From contig NZ_AP023360.1 in assembly GCF_018326265.1 (NCBI RefSeq), positions 970,501-1,034,500 of the forward strand: a DNA stretch of 64,000 nucleotides, given 5' to 3'. Origin of the DNA: Catellatospora sp. IY07-71. Lineage in GTDB: Bacteria; Actinomycetota; Actinomycetes; Mycobacteriales; Micromonosporaceae. The notes under the pieces are model-generated. The model was given only the letters and a program-made list of their open reading frames with translations. It was not told the origin of the DNA and did not search any database. The translations under genes were made by a program, and so were the position numbers. This document shows positions 16,768 through 25,257 of the stretch, piece by piece. Each line of letters begins with the position of its first letter. The stretch's first letter is position 1.

Positions 16768-17766
16768 ATGCCCCGACCGACACTGGAACAGGTCGCGCAG
16801 CGGGCGGGCGTGTCCCGGGCCACCGTCTCGCGCGTGGTCAACGACTCCCCCACGGTCGCCGAGTCGATCCGCGCCGCCGTGCGCCGCGCCATCGACGAGC
16901 TGGGGTACGTGCCCAACCAGGCCGCGCGCAGCCTGGTCACCCAGCGCACCGACTCGTTCGCGCTGATCCTGCCGGAGAGCCCGTCCCGGGTGTTCTCCGA
17001 CGACCAGTTCTTCCCCGGCATCATCCGGGGCGTCAGCCAGGAGCTGGACTCCGCGGACAAGCAGCTGGTGCTGATGGTGGCCGGCTCGCAGGCCAGCCAC
17101 GACCGGATCGAGCGCTACGCGCTGGCCCGGCACATCGACGGCGTGCTGATCGCCTCCATGCACGGCGCCGACCCGCTGCCCGGCACGCTGGCCCGGATGG
17201 GCATCCCCGTGCTCTGCGGCGGCCGCCCGCTCAGCCAGGTACGCGTGCCGTACGTCGAGGTCGACAACGTCACCGGGGCGCGCACGGCCGTACGCCACCT
17301 GCTGGAGACCGGCCGCAGCCGGATCGCCACCATCGCCGGCCCGCAGGACATGGTGGCCGGCATCGACCGGCTCACCGGCTACCGGGAGGAGCTGCGCGGC
17401 TCGGACCGGCGCTCCATCGTCGCGGTCGGCGACTTCACCCGCGACTCGGGCGCGGTCGCCATGCGCCAGCTCCTGGAGGACGACCCCGACCTCGACGCCG
17501 TCTTCGTCGCCTCCGACCTGATGGCCCACGGCGCCCTCCAGGCCCTTCAGGCCGCCGGCCGCCGCGTCCCCGACGACGTGGCCGTGATCGGCTTCGACGA
17601 CATCGCCCTGGCCCGCTACACCGAGCCGCCGCTGAGCACCGTCCGCCAGCCCATCGTCGGCCAGGGCCGCGAGATGGCCCGCCAGCTGCTGCGCCTGGCC
17701 GCCGGCGAGGACATCGCCGACAGCGTCATCCTCCCCACCGAACTCGTCATCCGCGGCACCACCTAA
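16768..17766 (+). CDS. LacI-family transcriptional regulator
   Basis: A 332-residue regulator. The N-terminal helix-turn-helix is TLEQVAQRAGVSRATVSRVV, the hinge helix GYVPNQAARSLV, and the rest is a periplasmic-binding-type sugar domain (FALILPESPSRVFSDDQFFP, VAVIGFDDIALARY). It probably represses sugar or nucleoside use, but no transport or catabolic genes are adjacent, so the regulon lies elsewhere. A strong palindrome follows the stop. Confidence 0.93.
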   Translation: MPRPTLEQVAQRAGVSRATVSRVVNDSPTVAESIRAAVRRAIDELGYVPNQAARSLVTQRTDSFALILPESPSRVFSDDQFFPGIIRGVSQELDSADKQLVLMVAGSQASHDRIERYALARHIDGVLIASMHGADPLPGTLARMGIPVLCGGRPLSQVRVPYVEVDNVTGARTAVRHLLETGRSRIATIAGPQDMVAGIDRLTGYREELRGSDRRSIVAVGDFTRDSGAVAMRQLLEDDPDLDAVFVASDLMAHGALQALQAAGRRVPDDVAVIGFDDIALARYTEPPLSTVRQPIVGQGREMARQLLRLAAGEDIADSVILPTELVIRGTT

Positions 17767-17822
17767 GCAAGGGCACCCCCACCGCGCGACATTCCCCGGC
17801 GGCCGTCCGCGACGGCCCAGCG

Positions 17823-17880
17823 CAGTTTCGGGGAAAGTGCGGGTATTGCGCTCCGCTTTCATGCACTTTCCCCGAAACTG
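17823..17880. terminator. Inverted repeat between convergent genes, probable terminator
   Basis: Perfect 18-bp arms CAGTTTCGGGGAAAGTGC (17823-17840) and its complement (17863-17880), loop 22 nt. There is no T-run. It lies between the 3' ends of the LacI-type gene (+) and the EEP gene (-). Confidence 0.6.
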
Positions 17881-17906
17881 TGGCCCGAGCTGACGGCCCG
17901 GCTCGG

Positions 17907-20033
17907 TCAGGGGGCGGGTAGGGCGAGGGTGGCGAGGACCGGGAAGTGATCGCTGGCGGTCACCTGGTCGACGACCCGGAAGTCGGTGAAGGCGACCGAC
18001 GGCGAGCCGAACACCCAGTCCACCCGGTTGGTGGGCCGGTCGGTGGGCGAGGTCCAGGCGTCGCCGTGACCGGTCACGTCCTGCGCCGAGGTCCAGCCCG
18101 CGCCGGTGAACGAGCGCGTCTCCGGCCAGGTCGGCCAGAAGTTGAAGTCGCCCGCGACCACCGTCGGCCGGGCCGGGTCGGTCTGGGCGAGCAGCGTGTC
18201 GATCTGTGCCAGGCGGGTGGGCGTGTTCGGCTTGCGGTGCGTCAGGTGCGCGGTGACCACGTCCAGGGATCTCCCGAAGGCCAGGTGGACCGTCGCCTTC
18301 AGGTAGGAGCGGTGCATCGGCCCCTGACCGTAGGGCAGCAGGCCCGTGCGTACGTCGCTGACCGGCAGCCGGGTCAGCAGCAGGTTACCGAACTGCCCGT
18401 CGGCCGCGGGCGACCACCAGAACGGCATACGCAGCTCACGGGACAGGTACTCGGCCACGTCCACCCCGCCGCCGATGGCCCAGCCGCGGCTGACCTCCTG
18501 CAGCACCACCACGTCCGGATCCAGGATCCGGATGACCTTGGCGATCCGGTGCGGATCCGCCTGGCCGGTCGCGTCATCCCGGCCATACTTGACGTTCCAG
18601 CTCAGCACGGTGACACCGGTCGGGCTCGTGGTCACCGTCCCGTCGTCGGGCCGGGTCAGGTGCATCAGCAGCGGTACGGCCAGCGCCAGCGCGACGGCCC
18701 CGGCGACCGGAGCCGGGCGGGCCGCCAGCCGGCGCAGGTCCACGCGCCAGCCGCCGGGATGATCCGGACGGCGGCCCATCCCGGCGAGCCCGACGAGCAC
18801 GGCGAGCGCGATCAGCAGCCACCTGTTGTCGAAGGGCAGCGGCATGTCGTAGTGCACCTGGAACAGCAGCACGGGCAGGACCCAGACCAGCCCGTACGCC
18901 CATACCCCCCGATCGCCCGGCGAGGCCAGCGCCCGCGCGACCGCCACCGCCGCGGAGAGCTGGGCGAGCACGAGGCCGAGCAGCACCACCGGCCCGCTGC
19001 CCCACCAGGCCAGGGCGAGGCCGCCGGCCAGCCCGGCCAGCGCCGCCGAGCCCGCGATCCAGTGATCCGGCTCCGGGACCGCGTTCGTGCCCCCGGCCAG
19101 CGTCAGCCGGCGCACCAGCTCGACCGCGACCACGAGGGTGCCGATCAGCACGATCAGGCACAGCTGCAACGCGACGCCCGACTGCGACGCGGCGAAGGCC
19201 GGGTTGCCCAGCGTCGTCATCCACAGCGCGAGGTATCCGCCCAGCGCCCAGACGCGGCCGCCGGCCGTGCCGGCCGGAGCGGGCCGAGCTGCCGAGACGC
19301 GCACCGCGAGCACGAGGGCCACGACCGCGGCGATCGTGCTGAAGGGCCGGATCCATGCCATTCCGCCTGCCCAGATCCCTCCTCCCCAGAGCGGATCCCA
19401 GGTCACCGTGGCCGACCGTACGGCGAGGTCGAGTGCTCCCCCGGCCAGCAGGCCCACCGCGGCGGTCACCGGACCGCCCGCCTGCCGCACCGCGAAAGCC
19501 AGGGTGACCAGGCCGGCCACGGCGCCCGCGGCGGTCAGCGCCAGGTTGTGCCCGAACAGGTTCCCCGCGATCCACAGCGCCCCGGTGACGCACACGCCCG
19601 GCACGAGGTGCGACGGCAGCGCGGCGGCCCGGCGGCGGAGCCACACCAGCAGCAGCCCCGGCAGGGCGAAGATCGCCAGCGCGATCAGCGCCGCGTTCAC
19701 GATGCCGACCGGCCCGGCCACCTGGTCGAGCAGCGGCCCGCTCGCCCGCAGCAGCTGCACCGTCAGCGCGAACAGCAGCGCGACCAGCATGATCGCATGC
19801 CAGCCGACCAGCTGCGGCGGCGAGGAACGGCCGGCCCGGGGCGACGTGCTGTCCGCCGGGGCGGCCACCGACGCGGGCTCACCGCCGGCCGGGGCAGGCG
19901 TGGCGGCCTGACCACCGGCCGGGGCAGGCGTGGCGGCCTGACCACCGGCCGGGGCAGGAGCGGACGCCTGATCATCCTTAGGGGCGGGCGTGGTCTGGCC
20001 GCCCGTGGGTGCGGGCGAGGGGTGGGTCGACAC
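17907..20033 (-). CDS. Polytopic membrane protein with C-terminal endonuclease/exonuclease/phosphatase domain
   Basis: A 708-residue protein. Residues 1-75 are Ala/Pro/Gly-rich and include three copies of a decapeptide ending PAPAGG; about ten membrane helices follow; from about residue 475 there is an EEP catalytic domain with VTVLSWNVKYGRDD, VVVLQEVSRG (metal Glu), VTAHLTHR, VVAGDFNFWP and ASDHFPVLATL. The catalytic part is probably outside the membrane. Substrates of such fusions may be phosphoinositides, sphingolipid-like head groups or nucleic acid; unknown here. GTG start, 11 bp after the EI24 gene, so probably in that operon. Confidence 0.85.
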   Translation of the reverse strand: MSTHPSPAPTGGQTTPAPKDDQASAPAPAGGQAATPAPAGGQAATPAPAGGEPASVAAPADSTSPRAGRSSPPQLVGWHAIMLVALLFALTVQLLRASGPLLDQVAGPVGIVNAALIALAIFALPGLLLVWLRRRAAALPSHLVPGVCVTGALWIAGNLFGHNLALTAAGAVAGLVTLAFAVRQAGGPVTAAVGLLAGGALDLAVRSATVTWDPLWGGGIWAGGMAWIRPFSTIAAVVALVLAVRVSAARPAPAGTAGGRVWALGGYLALWMTTLGNPAFAASQSGVALQLCLIVLIGTLVVAVELVRRLTLAGGTNAVPEPDHWIAGSAALAGLAGGLALAWWGSGPVVLLGLVLAQLSAAVAVARALASPGDRGVWAYGLVWVLPVLLFQVHYDMPLPFDNRWLLIALAVLVGLAGMGRRPDHPGGWRVDLRRLAARPAPVAGAVALALAVPLLMHLTRPDDGTVTTSPTGVTVLSWNVKYGRDDATGQADPHRIAKVIRILDPDVVVLQEVSRGWAIGGGVDVAEYLSRELRMPFWWSPAADGQFGNLLLTRLPVSDVRTGLLPYGQGPMHRSYLKATVHLAFGRSLDVVTAHLTHRKPNTPTRLAQIDTLLAQTDPARPTVVAGDFNFWPTWPETRSFTGAGWTSAQDVTGHGDAWTSPTDRPTNRVDWVFGSPSVAFTDFRVVDQVTASDHFPVLATLALPAP
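19881..19970 (-). repeat. Three 30-bp tandem repeats within a coding region
   Basis: Units at 19881, 19911 and 19941 (ACCACCGGCCGGGGCAGGCG plus ten bases). They code the QAATPAPAGG repeats of the EEP membrane protein; the third copy has four changes. Confidence 0.85.
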
Positions 20034-20044
20034 GTGGGGCTACC

Positions 20045-20833
20045 TCATTTGATCGGCAGGTCGAGGGAACGGCGCGCCAGCAGGGTGCCGCCCGCGACCG
20101 CGGCCGGCATGATCAGGACCGCGCCGAGCGGGATCAGGAAGCAGCAGAACACCGCGACGCCGAACCCCAGCGCCAGCGGCCGGTGCTTGCGCAACGCCAC
20201 CCGCCGATCGGGCAGCCGCAGGCCGCGCCGGTTGAACGCGACCGCGACGAGTTCCAGCGACAGGAACCAGCCGCCCACGAAAGCGCCGATCACCGGGATC
20301 ACCGTCTGCCCGACCACCGGAATGAAGCCGCCCGCGAACAGCGGGATCGCGATCATCGCCGACACCAGCAGCAGCCGCAGCGCGTCGAAGACGCTGCGCC
20401 GCAGCTCCTTGTACCAGGGCAGGTCGACGGCGTCGGGCACGCCGCCGAAGTCCTCCTCGACGGCCTCGCCGATCGCCTCGTAGAACGGGTCGCCGATGAG
20501 CAGCGTCACGGCCGTGTACGACACCACGGCAAGCAGCCCGCTCGCGCCGACGATCGCGACACCGGCGAGCAGCCGCGCCGAGGAGCGCAGGTCCTCGGAC
20601 CAGTCGTCGGCGAACCACGTCGCCGCCGCCGACACGTCGTCGAGGAAGTAGAACAGCGCCCAGAACAGGCCGATGAAGAGCAGCAGGCTGAGCACCGCCG
20701 GGATGAGCCCGAGCATGATCAGCTTGGGGCTGCGCACGTAGCGGCGGACGCCCCGCCCGAGCAGCCGTACGCCGAGGAAGAACTCTGAGATCGCGTGACC
20801 TGCCACGACCCGGCAGCCTAGCCGCCCGGTCAA
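20045..20833 (-). CDS. EI24/CysZ-family membrane protein
   Basis: About 260 residues with four or five membrane segments and the EI24/CysZ pattern: FLGVRLLGRGVRRYVRSP at the N-terminus, then IPLFAGGFIPVVGQTVIPVI and a GG.LLARR end. CysZ relatives move sulfate; for the actinobacterial branch transport is unproven. The frame can start at TTG 20833, which overlaps the upstream stop (TTGA), or at GTG 20806; neither has a strong ribosome site. Confidence 0.8.
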   Translation of the reverse strand: MTGRLGCRVVAGHAISEFFLGVRLLGRGVRRYVRSPKLIMLGLIPAVLSLLLFIGLFWALFYFLDDVSAAATWFADDWSEDLRSSARLLAGVAIVGASGLLAVVSYTAVTLLIGDPFYEAIGEAVEEDFGGVPDAVDLPWYKELRRSVFDALRLLLVSAMIAIPLFAGGFIPVVGQTVIPVIGAFVGGWFLSLELVAVAFNRRGLRLPDRRVALRKHRPLALGFGVAVFCCFLIPLGAVLIMPAAVAGGTLLARRSLDLPIK

Positions 20834-21723
20834 CCGTTCAAGAAGGCCGAGATCCGTTCCCGCAGGTCGGCGCGCTCGTGCCAGAGCACGGCGGGGCGGT
20901 TGTAGATGTGCAGCCGCACGTCCGGCAGCACCGCGGCGAGCTGCTCGGCTACCGAGGACGGGTGCAGGTCGTCGCCGATGCAGCCGATGACCAGCACCTG
21001 CGCGCTGACGTCGCGCAGCAGGCCGACGTCGGGCACCGGCACCTGGTCGGGCAGGGTCAGCAGGCCGCTGCTCAGGCCGGTGTTCATCAGCGTGTTGAGG
21101 CGCTGGCGCACGTACGCCCAGCCGGACGCGCCGTTGCGGGCCGACGGCGGGATCTCCTCGACCACGGCGTTGGCCACGGTCGGCAGGTCACCGCTGTTGA
21201 TCGCCTCCAGCAGGTTGACCAGCCGCCGCCGGGCCGCCTCGGGCCGCGGCCGGTCCAGCACCGCGGGCAGGAACATGACGACCTTCTCGAACCGGTCGGG
21301 CGTCTCGGCCAGCAGCCGGCACAGCGCCCCGGCGCCCAGGCTGACCCCGAGCGCCCGGGTCGCCCCGGTCATGTCGGAGATGGCGCGCAGGTCACGGGCC
21401 AGGTCGCCGTAGTCCCACGCACCGCGCGGGGAGCTGGACTCGCCGTGCCCCCGAAACTGGAAGAACACCCGCTTGCCCGCCACCGCGCTGCCCAGCGGGC
21501 GGGTCTCCGCGATGCCGTGGCCCAGGCCGTGCGCGAACACGGTCACCGGCGTGCCGACACCCGTGATGAGCCGCTCCAGCTGTACGCCGTGCGCGGTGTC
21601 CACGATCTCCGTGGGCAGCGCGGGCGGCGCGGGGCGGCCGGTGTTGGGGGCGGAGTTGCGCGGCTTGCCGAGGCGTCGGGGGAAACCGTCCGGCGGGGGC
21701 GGCCAGCGCAGGTCGTTGATCAC
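20830..21723 (-). CDS. Alpha/beta hydrolase
   Basis: A 297-residue alpha/beta-fold hydrolase. AHGLGHG gives the oxyanion site, GVSLGAG the nucleophilic elbow with the active Ser, and IGCIGDDLHP the acid region; a late His in VLWHERADL completes the triad. GTG 21723, just after the DUF2516 stop, is preferred because earlier starts would overlap that gene and add unrelated residues. Substrate unknown. Part of the XRE-to-EEP gene run. Confidence 0.85.
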   Translation of the reverse strand: MINDLRWPPPPDGFPRRLGKPRNSAPNTGRPAPPALPTEIVDTAHGVQLERLITGVGTPVTVFAHGLGHGIAETRPLGSAVAGKRVFFQFRGHGESSSPRGAWDYGDLARDLRAISDMTGATRALGVSLGAGALCRLLAETPDRFEKVVMFLPAVLDRPRPEAARRRLVNLLEAINSGDLPTVANAVVEEIPPSARNGASGWAYVRQRLNTLMNTGLSSGLLTLPDQVPVPDVGLLRDVSAQVLVIGCIGDDLHPSSVAEQLAAVLPDVRLHIYNRPAVLWHERADLRERISAFLNG

Positions 21724-21727
21724 GAGG

Positions 21728-22015
21728 TCACCAGTGTCCCTCGGCGACCTCGCGCAGGCCGCGGCGCACGTCGAGCAGGTAGTAGGCGGCCAGGCCACCG
21801 CCGGCCATCGCGATGAACTCGCTGTACCACCTGGCGAGCCAGACGAACAGCATCGCGACGAGCAGCACGATGAGCCAGCCGGCCTTCGGCATGGTGCCGA
21901 TCGCCGGGAACGCGTCCTTGCGGCGCAGCAGGCAGTCCACGAACGCCCACAGCAGCAGCGCGATGAACCCGTACCAGAAGACGAGCTGGATCACGTAGAC
22001 GATCTCGAAGACCAT
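21728..22015 (-). CDS. DUF2516 membrane protein
   Basis: A 95-residue protein with about three membrane helices (VYVIQLVFWYGFIALLLWAF; WLIVLLVAMLFVWLARWYS; AMAGGGLAAYYLLDVRRG). It matches the DUF2516 family, whose mycobacterial member (Rv0476, from memory) sits next to hbhA as here. Function unknown. Confidence 0.88.
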   Translation of the reverse strand: MVFEIVYVIQLVFWYGFIALLLWAFVDCLLRRKDAFPAIGTMPKAGWLIVLLVAMLFVWLARWYSEFIAMAGGGLAAYYLLDVRRGLREVAEGHW

Positions 22016-22075
22016 GGGAGACAGCTTAGAACCTCACGACCCCGGCATCCCAGCGCTGACGATGCCGGATACGTT

Positions 22076-22113
22076 CGTCGCGGCGTACCGACCTCGATCG
22101 GCACGCCGCGACG
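22076..22113 (-). terminator. Hairpin after hbhA, probable terminator
   Basis: Arms CGTCGCGGCGT (22076-22086) and ACGCCGCGACG (22103-22113), with a second 4-bp stem inside after one mismatch. It starts 8 nt after the hbhA stop on the minus strand; no T-run. Confidence 0.6.
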
Positions 22114-22120
22114 GGACGGA

Positions 22121-22609
22121 TCACTTGGCCGCGCGCGGCGGCTTCTTCGCGGCGGGCTTGGCCGCCGGCGGCACGACGTCCGCCTTGGCCTCGGCCGTCG
22201 GCGCCGCGGCCGGCTCGGCCTGCGGGGCGGCGGGCTCGGTGCCGGCCTGCTGCTCGGTGAACGCCTGCTCGCCCCGGGCGACGAGCGAGTCGTAGAACTT
22301 CGACGCCTTCTCGGCGGCCGTCTGCGTGCCGGACACGATCGAGTCGCGGATGCCCGCGGCGTCGACCTTCGCGGTCAGCTCGGCGGCCTTGCTGGTGGCG
22401 AAGGCGCCGTACTCGTTGGCCTTGGCCTTCCACTGCGGCACGTCGGTCGCGGTGGCCTGGTCGGCCAGCTCCGACGCCTTCACCCGCAGCTTGTCGGCCA
22501 GCTCGGGCAGCTTGCGCAGCTGCTCGTACGCCAGGTCGCCGACGCCCGCGGCGGCGTAGAACGCGCTCGGGTACGTGCGGCTGTCGGTCTTGCTCGACGT
22601 CTGGGTCAT
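22121..22609 (-). CDS. hbhA: Heparin-binding hemagglutinin-like protein (HbhA family)
   Basis: A 162-residue protein: a short N-terminus, a long coiled-coil helix (about 20-105: YEQLRKLPELADKLRVKASE) and a tail of Lys/Ala/Pro repeats (AKPAAKKPPRAAK), the layout of mycobacterial HBHA. In mycobacteria the tail binds sulfated sugars; here adhesion is unproven and a DNA-, envelope- or lipid-associated role is equally possible. ATG 22609 is chosen; a GTG 6 nt upstream overlaps the previous stop, and GGAGGA could serve either. It lies directly after the XRE regulator. Confidence 0.85.
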   Translation of the reverse strand: MTQTSSKTDSRTYPSAFYAAAGVGDLAYEQLRKLPELADKLRVKASELADQATATDVPQWKAKANEYGAFATSKAAELTAKVDAAGIRDSIVSGTQTAAEKASKFYDSLVARGEQAFTEQQAGTEPAAPQAEPAAAPTAEAKADVVPPAAKPAAKKPPRAAK

Positions 22610-22611
22610 GG

Positions 22612-23064
22612 TCACTGTTCCTCCTGTGCCTGCTTGCGCACGGCCTTCTTGGCCGCCTTCTTCACCGCGGGCTTCGTCGCCTCGGTCTCGGCCGGCGCGG
22701 CCGCGTCGGCTTCGGCTGCCGCCTCGGCGCGTGCGTTCTCGCGAACGAACGTTTCGTAGATCTGCGTGAGGGACTGTTTCTGCGCGACCGTCAGCAGCGG
22801 GTCGGCCGCGATCGCGGTCGGCACGCCCTGGTGGTCGTCAGAGCCGAGCAGCCCGGCCTTGAGGTACATGGCCGGGGTGGAGACCCGCAGCGCCGCGGCC
22901 AGCTGGGCCAGCACCTCGGCGGACGGCTTGCGCAGCCCGCGCTCGATCTGGCTGAGGTACGGGTTGCTGATGTTGGCCTGCTCGGCCAGCTGCCGCAGGG
23001 AGATGCGGGCGTTCTCCCGCAGGTCCTTGATGAAGGCGCCGATATCGGGACTCTGCACGCTCAT
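22612..23064 (-). CDS. XRE-family transcriptional regulator upstream of hbhA
   Basis: A 150-residue protein. Residues 8-70 are a Cro/CI-type helix-turn-helix (DLRENARISLRQLAEQANIS, PYLSQIERGLRKPSAEVLAQ). The C-terminus (KKAAKKAVRKQAQEEQ) is Lys/Ala-rich like the tail of hbhA. It starts at ATG 23064; 15 extra upstream residues are possible but unlike the family. The mycobacterial counterpart is Rv0474 (from memory). A direct repeat TGCTAACA upstream may be its own operator. Confidence 0.9.
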   Translation of the reverse strand: MSVQSPDIGAFIKDLRENARISLRQLAEQANISNPYLSQIERGLRKPSAEVLAQLAAALRVSTPAMYLKAGLLGSDDHQGVPTAIAADPLLTVAQKQSLTQIYETFVRENARAEAAAEADAAAPAETEATKPAVKKAAKKAVRKQAQEEQ

Positions 23065-23079
23065 CAAGTTACCCACGAC

Positions 23080-23108
23080 TGCTAACAGTTGCAAGCATAG
23101 TGCTAACA
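23080..23108. promoter_or_regulatory. Direct repeat TGCTAACA, candidate operator/promoter of the XRE-hbhA unit
   Basis: TGCTAACA occurs at 23080-23087 and 23101-23108, 21 bp apart (two helical turns), in an unusually AT-rich patch 16 bp upstream of the XRE start. The patch also holds GTTGCAAGC. Autoregulation is inferred. Confidence 0.4.
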
Positions 23109-23210
23109 ATCAGCTAGCGATCCGCGCCACGCCGCAATTCACCCCTTAGCGCTGCATCCCGCCACAACTCACCGCCCCCGCGCGACGGTTGCCACCGGGA
23201 TCGGCGGCGA

Positions 23211-23273
23211 AGATCGCCGTCTCGTGTCAGAACCTGCGGTGCAAGCCCACATTCCGACACGAAACAGCGATCT
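23211..23273. repeat. GTGTCACAA-family palindrome, diverged copy
   Basis: AGATCGCCGTCTCGTGTCAG at 23211 pairs imperfectly with the arm ending GACACGAAACAGCGATCT at 23273. The left arm is the same as in the copy at 40816. The gap 23110-23423 holds only this, the next element and the G-rich tandem array. Confidence 0.8.
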
Positions 23274-23290
23274 AGCTCGGCACAACGATA

Positions 23291-23349
23291 TTGATCATGA
23301 AGTTAAGGCCGCGACACGCCGCCGAACACGCACTTAAGTTCATGATCGA
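23291..23349. repeat. GTTGATCATGAAC-family element, short palindromic form
   Basis: TTGATCATGAAGTTAAG at 23291 pairs with CTTAAGTTCATGATCGA ending near 23349, with one bulged base. It is followed at once by the GCAGC array. Confidence 0.8.
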
Positions 23350-23350
23350 C

Positions 23351-23420
23351 GCAGCGCAGCGCAGCGCAGCGCAGCGGGCGGGGCGGGGCCGGGCGGGGCC
23401 GGGCGGGGCCGGGCGGGGGT
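23351..23420. repeat. Tandem repeats (GCAGC)5 then (GGGCGGGGCC)4
   Basis: GCAGC is repeated five times at 23351-23375. A 10-bp unit GGGCGGGGCC follows at 23381-23420 (three exact copies, one variant). The plus strand has enough G-runs for a G-quadruplex. It ends next to the asparaginase stop. Confidence 0.9.
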
Positions 23421-23423
23421 GGG

Positions 23424-24371
23424 TTACCAGAGGGGGTGGAGGGCGCCTACCTTGCGGCCGCCGCCGAGGAGGGTGGGGTGGGCGAGGGTGGGGGCGTCCA
23501 CCTCGACGCCGAGGCGGCGCAGGGCGGTGATCATGATGGGGCCGCGGGCTCGGGCGGCGCCGTCGTCGATCTTCACGGCGACCGCGCCCCTGCCGGGGAC
23601 GGCGGCGGCCCACACGCCCTCGGCGCCGACCTTGCTGACCAGGCCGGGGACGGCGCGCATGAGCTGGGCGTCCTCCCGGTTGGTGCCGCTGACGAGTTCG
23701 GGGTACGCGCGCATGGCGTCGGCGACCGAGCGCTCCAGCGAGCCGGGCACCCCCTCGGCGATGCGGCGGAACGCGGTGGCCAGGCCGGTGAGCGACATGG
23801 CGAGCACCGGCGCGCCGCAGCCGTCGACGCCCATCGCCGCGGCCGACTCCCCCGCGAACTCCTCGATGGTCTCGTTGAGGCGCTGCTGGAGCGGGTGGTC
23901 GGGCTGGAAGTAGTCCTCGACGGCCCAGCCGGCGGCGCGGCAGGTGAGCAGCATGCCGGAGTGCTTGCCGGAGCAGTTCATGTAGACGCGCAGCGGGGTG
24001 CCGCCGGTGGCGATCTTCGCGTTGTCGTCGAGTGGCAGGTCGGGCGGGCAGCGCAGGGCGGCCTCGCTGAGCCCTCCGCTGCGCAGCAGCGCGCGTACCC
24101 GGGAGATGTGGAAGTCCTCGCCCCAGTGGCTGGCGGTGACCAGGGCCAGGTCGGCGGGGTCGGCCAGGCGCAGCCCGGCGCGCAGCATGCCGATGGCCTG
24201 CATGGGCTTGTTGGAGGAGCGGGGGAAGATCGGCCCGGTGACGTCACCCGCCGACGCGACGGGAGCGCCCGCCGCGTCCAGGACGATCACCGAGCCGCGG
24301 TGACCGCCCTCGACGAACCCGCTGCGTTCCACCTCGACGAGCGGCACGCCGCCCTCGTAAACCTTGCCCAT
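23424..24371 (-). CDS. Asparaginase (AnsA-like, type II/thermolabile family)
   Basis: A 315-residue protein of the asparaginase family seen in actinobacteria and Rhizobium etli. Motifs: SGFVEGGHRGSVIVLD, FPRSSNKPMQAIGMLRAG with the Ser/Lys pair of the active site, NCSGKHSGMLL and GVDGCGAPVLAMSLTGLA. It hydrolyses asparagine to aspartate and ammonia in the cytoplasm. A TAGCGT box lies 8 nt before the ATG, suggesting a leaderless start. The next gene begins 29 bp upstream on the same strand side (24401 end), and the two may be transcribed together. Confidence 0.88.
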   Translation of the reverse strand: MGKVYEGGVPLVEVERSGFVEGGHRGSVIVLDAAGAPVASAGDVTGPIFPRSSNKPMQAIGMLRAGLRLADPADLALVTASHWGEDFHISRVRALLRSGGLSEAALRCPPDLPLDDNAKIATGGTPLRVYMNCSGKHSGMLLTCRAAGWAVEDYFQPDHPLQQRLNETIEEFAGESAAAMGVDGCGAPVLAMSLTGLATAFRRIAEGVPGSLERSVADAMRAYPELVSGTNREDAQLMRAVPGLVSKVGAEGVWAAAVPGRGAVAVKIDDGAARARGPIMITALRRLGVEVDAPTLAHPTLLGGGRKVGALHPLW

Positions 24372-24400
24372 GGTAAGGAACGCTACCGGGGTTTCACATT

Positions 24401-25237
24401 TCAGCGCGCGGGGATCCCCAGGAGGTTGCGTGCCTCACCCGGGGTGAGCGGCGGGCGCTGCGCGAGCCGGGCGAACGCGGACGCGCGGGCGACGAGCTGG
24501 GCGTTGGACTCGACCGGCTGGCCCTTGGCGTAGGTGACCGTGTCCTCCATGCCGACGCGCAGGTGGCCGCCCGCGCCGAGCGAGGTCAGCAGCACCGGCA
24601 GGGTGGCCCGGCCGATGCCGGTGGCCGAGAACGTGGTGCCCTCGGGCAGCTCGCGCAGGGCCTGCTGGCAGGCGACGAGCGCGGCGGCGGTGCCGGGCAT
24701 GCCGCCCGGCACGTTCATGACGAAGTCGACGTGCACGTGGCCGCCGGCGGGCAGGCCGTACTTGTCGAGCAGGCGCTGCAGCGACCACAGCTGGCCGAGG
24801 TCGAAGATCTCGTACTCGGGCACGACGCCGCGCTCCTGCATCCGGGTGTGCAGGTCGACGATGAACTCCCAGCGGTTCATGAACACGTCGTCGCCGAAGT
24901 TGACGGTGCCCATGGTGCAGCTGGCCATGTCCGGGCCGGCGTCGAGCACGGCCAGCCGGGCCGACTCGGGGTCGTGCACGGAGCCGCCGGACGACAGCTG
25001 CACGATCAGGTCGGTGCTGGACCGCAGCGCCGCGACGGTCTCCCGCAGCCGGATCGGGTCCAGGCTGGGCTGGGCGTGCTCGTCGCGGATGTGCACGTGG
25101 ATCACGCTCGCCCCGACGGCCTCGCACTCCTTGGCGGTGGCGACCAGCTCGTCCAGGGTCACCGGCAGGGCCGGGACGTCAGCCTTGGCGGATTCCGCGC
25201 CGGTGGGCGCGACGGTGATCAGAGTGCCGTTCGTCAT
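24401..25237 (-). CDS. 3-keto-5-aminohexanoate cleavage enzyme (BKACE) family protein
   Basis: A 278-residue TIM-barrel enzyme of the beta-keto acid cleavage family, which condenses a beta-keto acid with acetyl-CoA in a zinc-dependent retro-Claisen reaction. Seen: ASVIHVHIRDEHAQPS (zinc His pair HVH), QLSSGGS, TMGTVNFGDDVFMN, GGHVHVDFVMNVPGGMPG, and GGHLRVGMEDTVTYAKG, which ends the substrate pocket. The exact keto acid cannot be predicted; lysine fermentation genes are absent. It lies upstream of asparaginase in the same direction. Confidence 0.9.
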   Translation of the reverse strand: MTNGTLITVAPTGAESAKADVPALPVTLDELVATAKECEAVGASVIHVHIRDEHAQPSLDPIRLRETVAALRSSTDLIVQLSSGGSVHDPESARLAVLDAGPDMASCTMGTVNFGDDVFMNRWEFIVDLHTRMQERGVVPEYEIFDLGQLWSLQRLLDKYGLPAGGHVHVDFVMNVPGGMPGTAAALVACQQALRELPEGTTFSATGIGRATLPVLLTSLGAGGHLRVGMEDTVTYAKGQPVESNAQLVARASAFARLAQRPPLTPGEARNLLGIPAR

Positions 25238-25257
25238 GGGCGCATCCTGTCATATTT

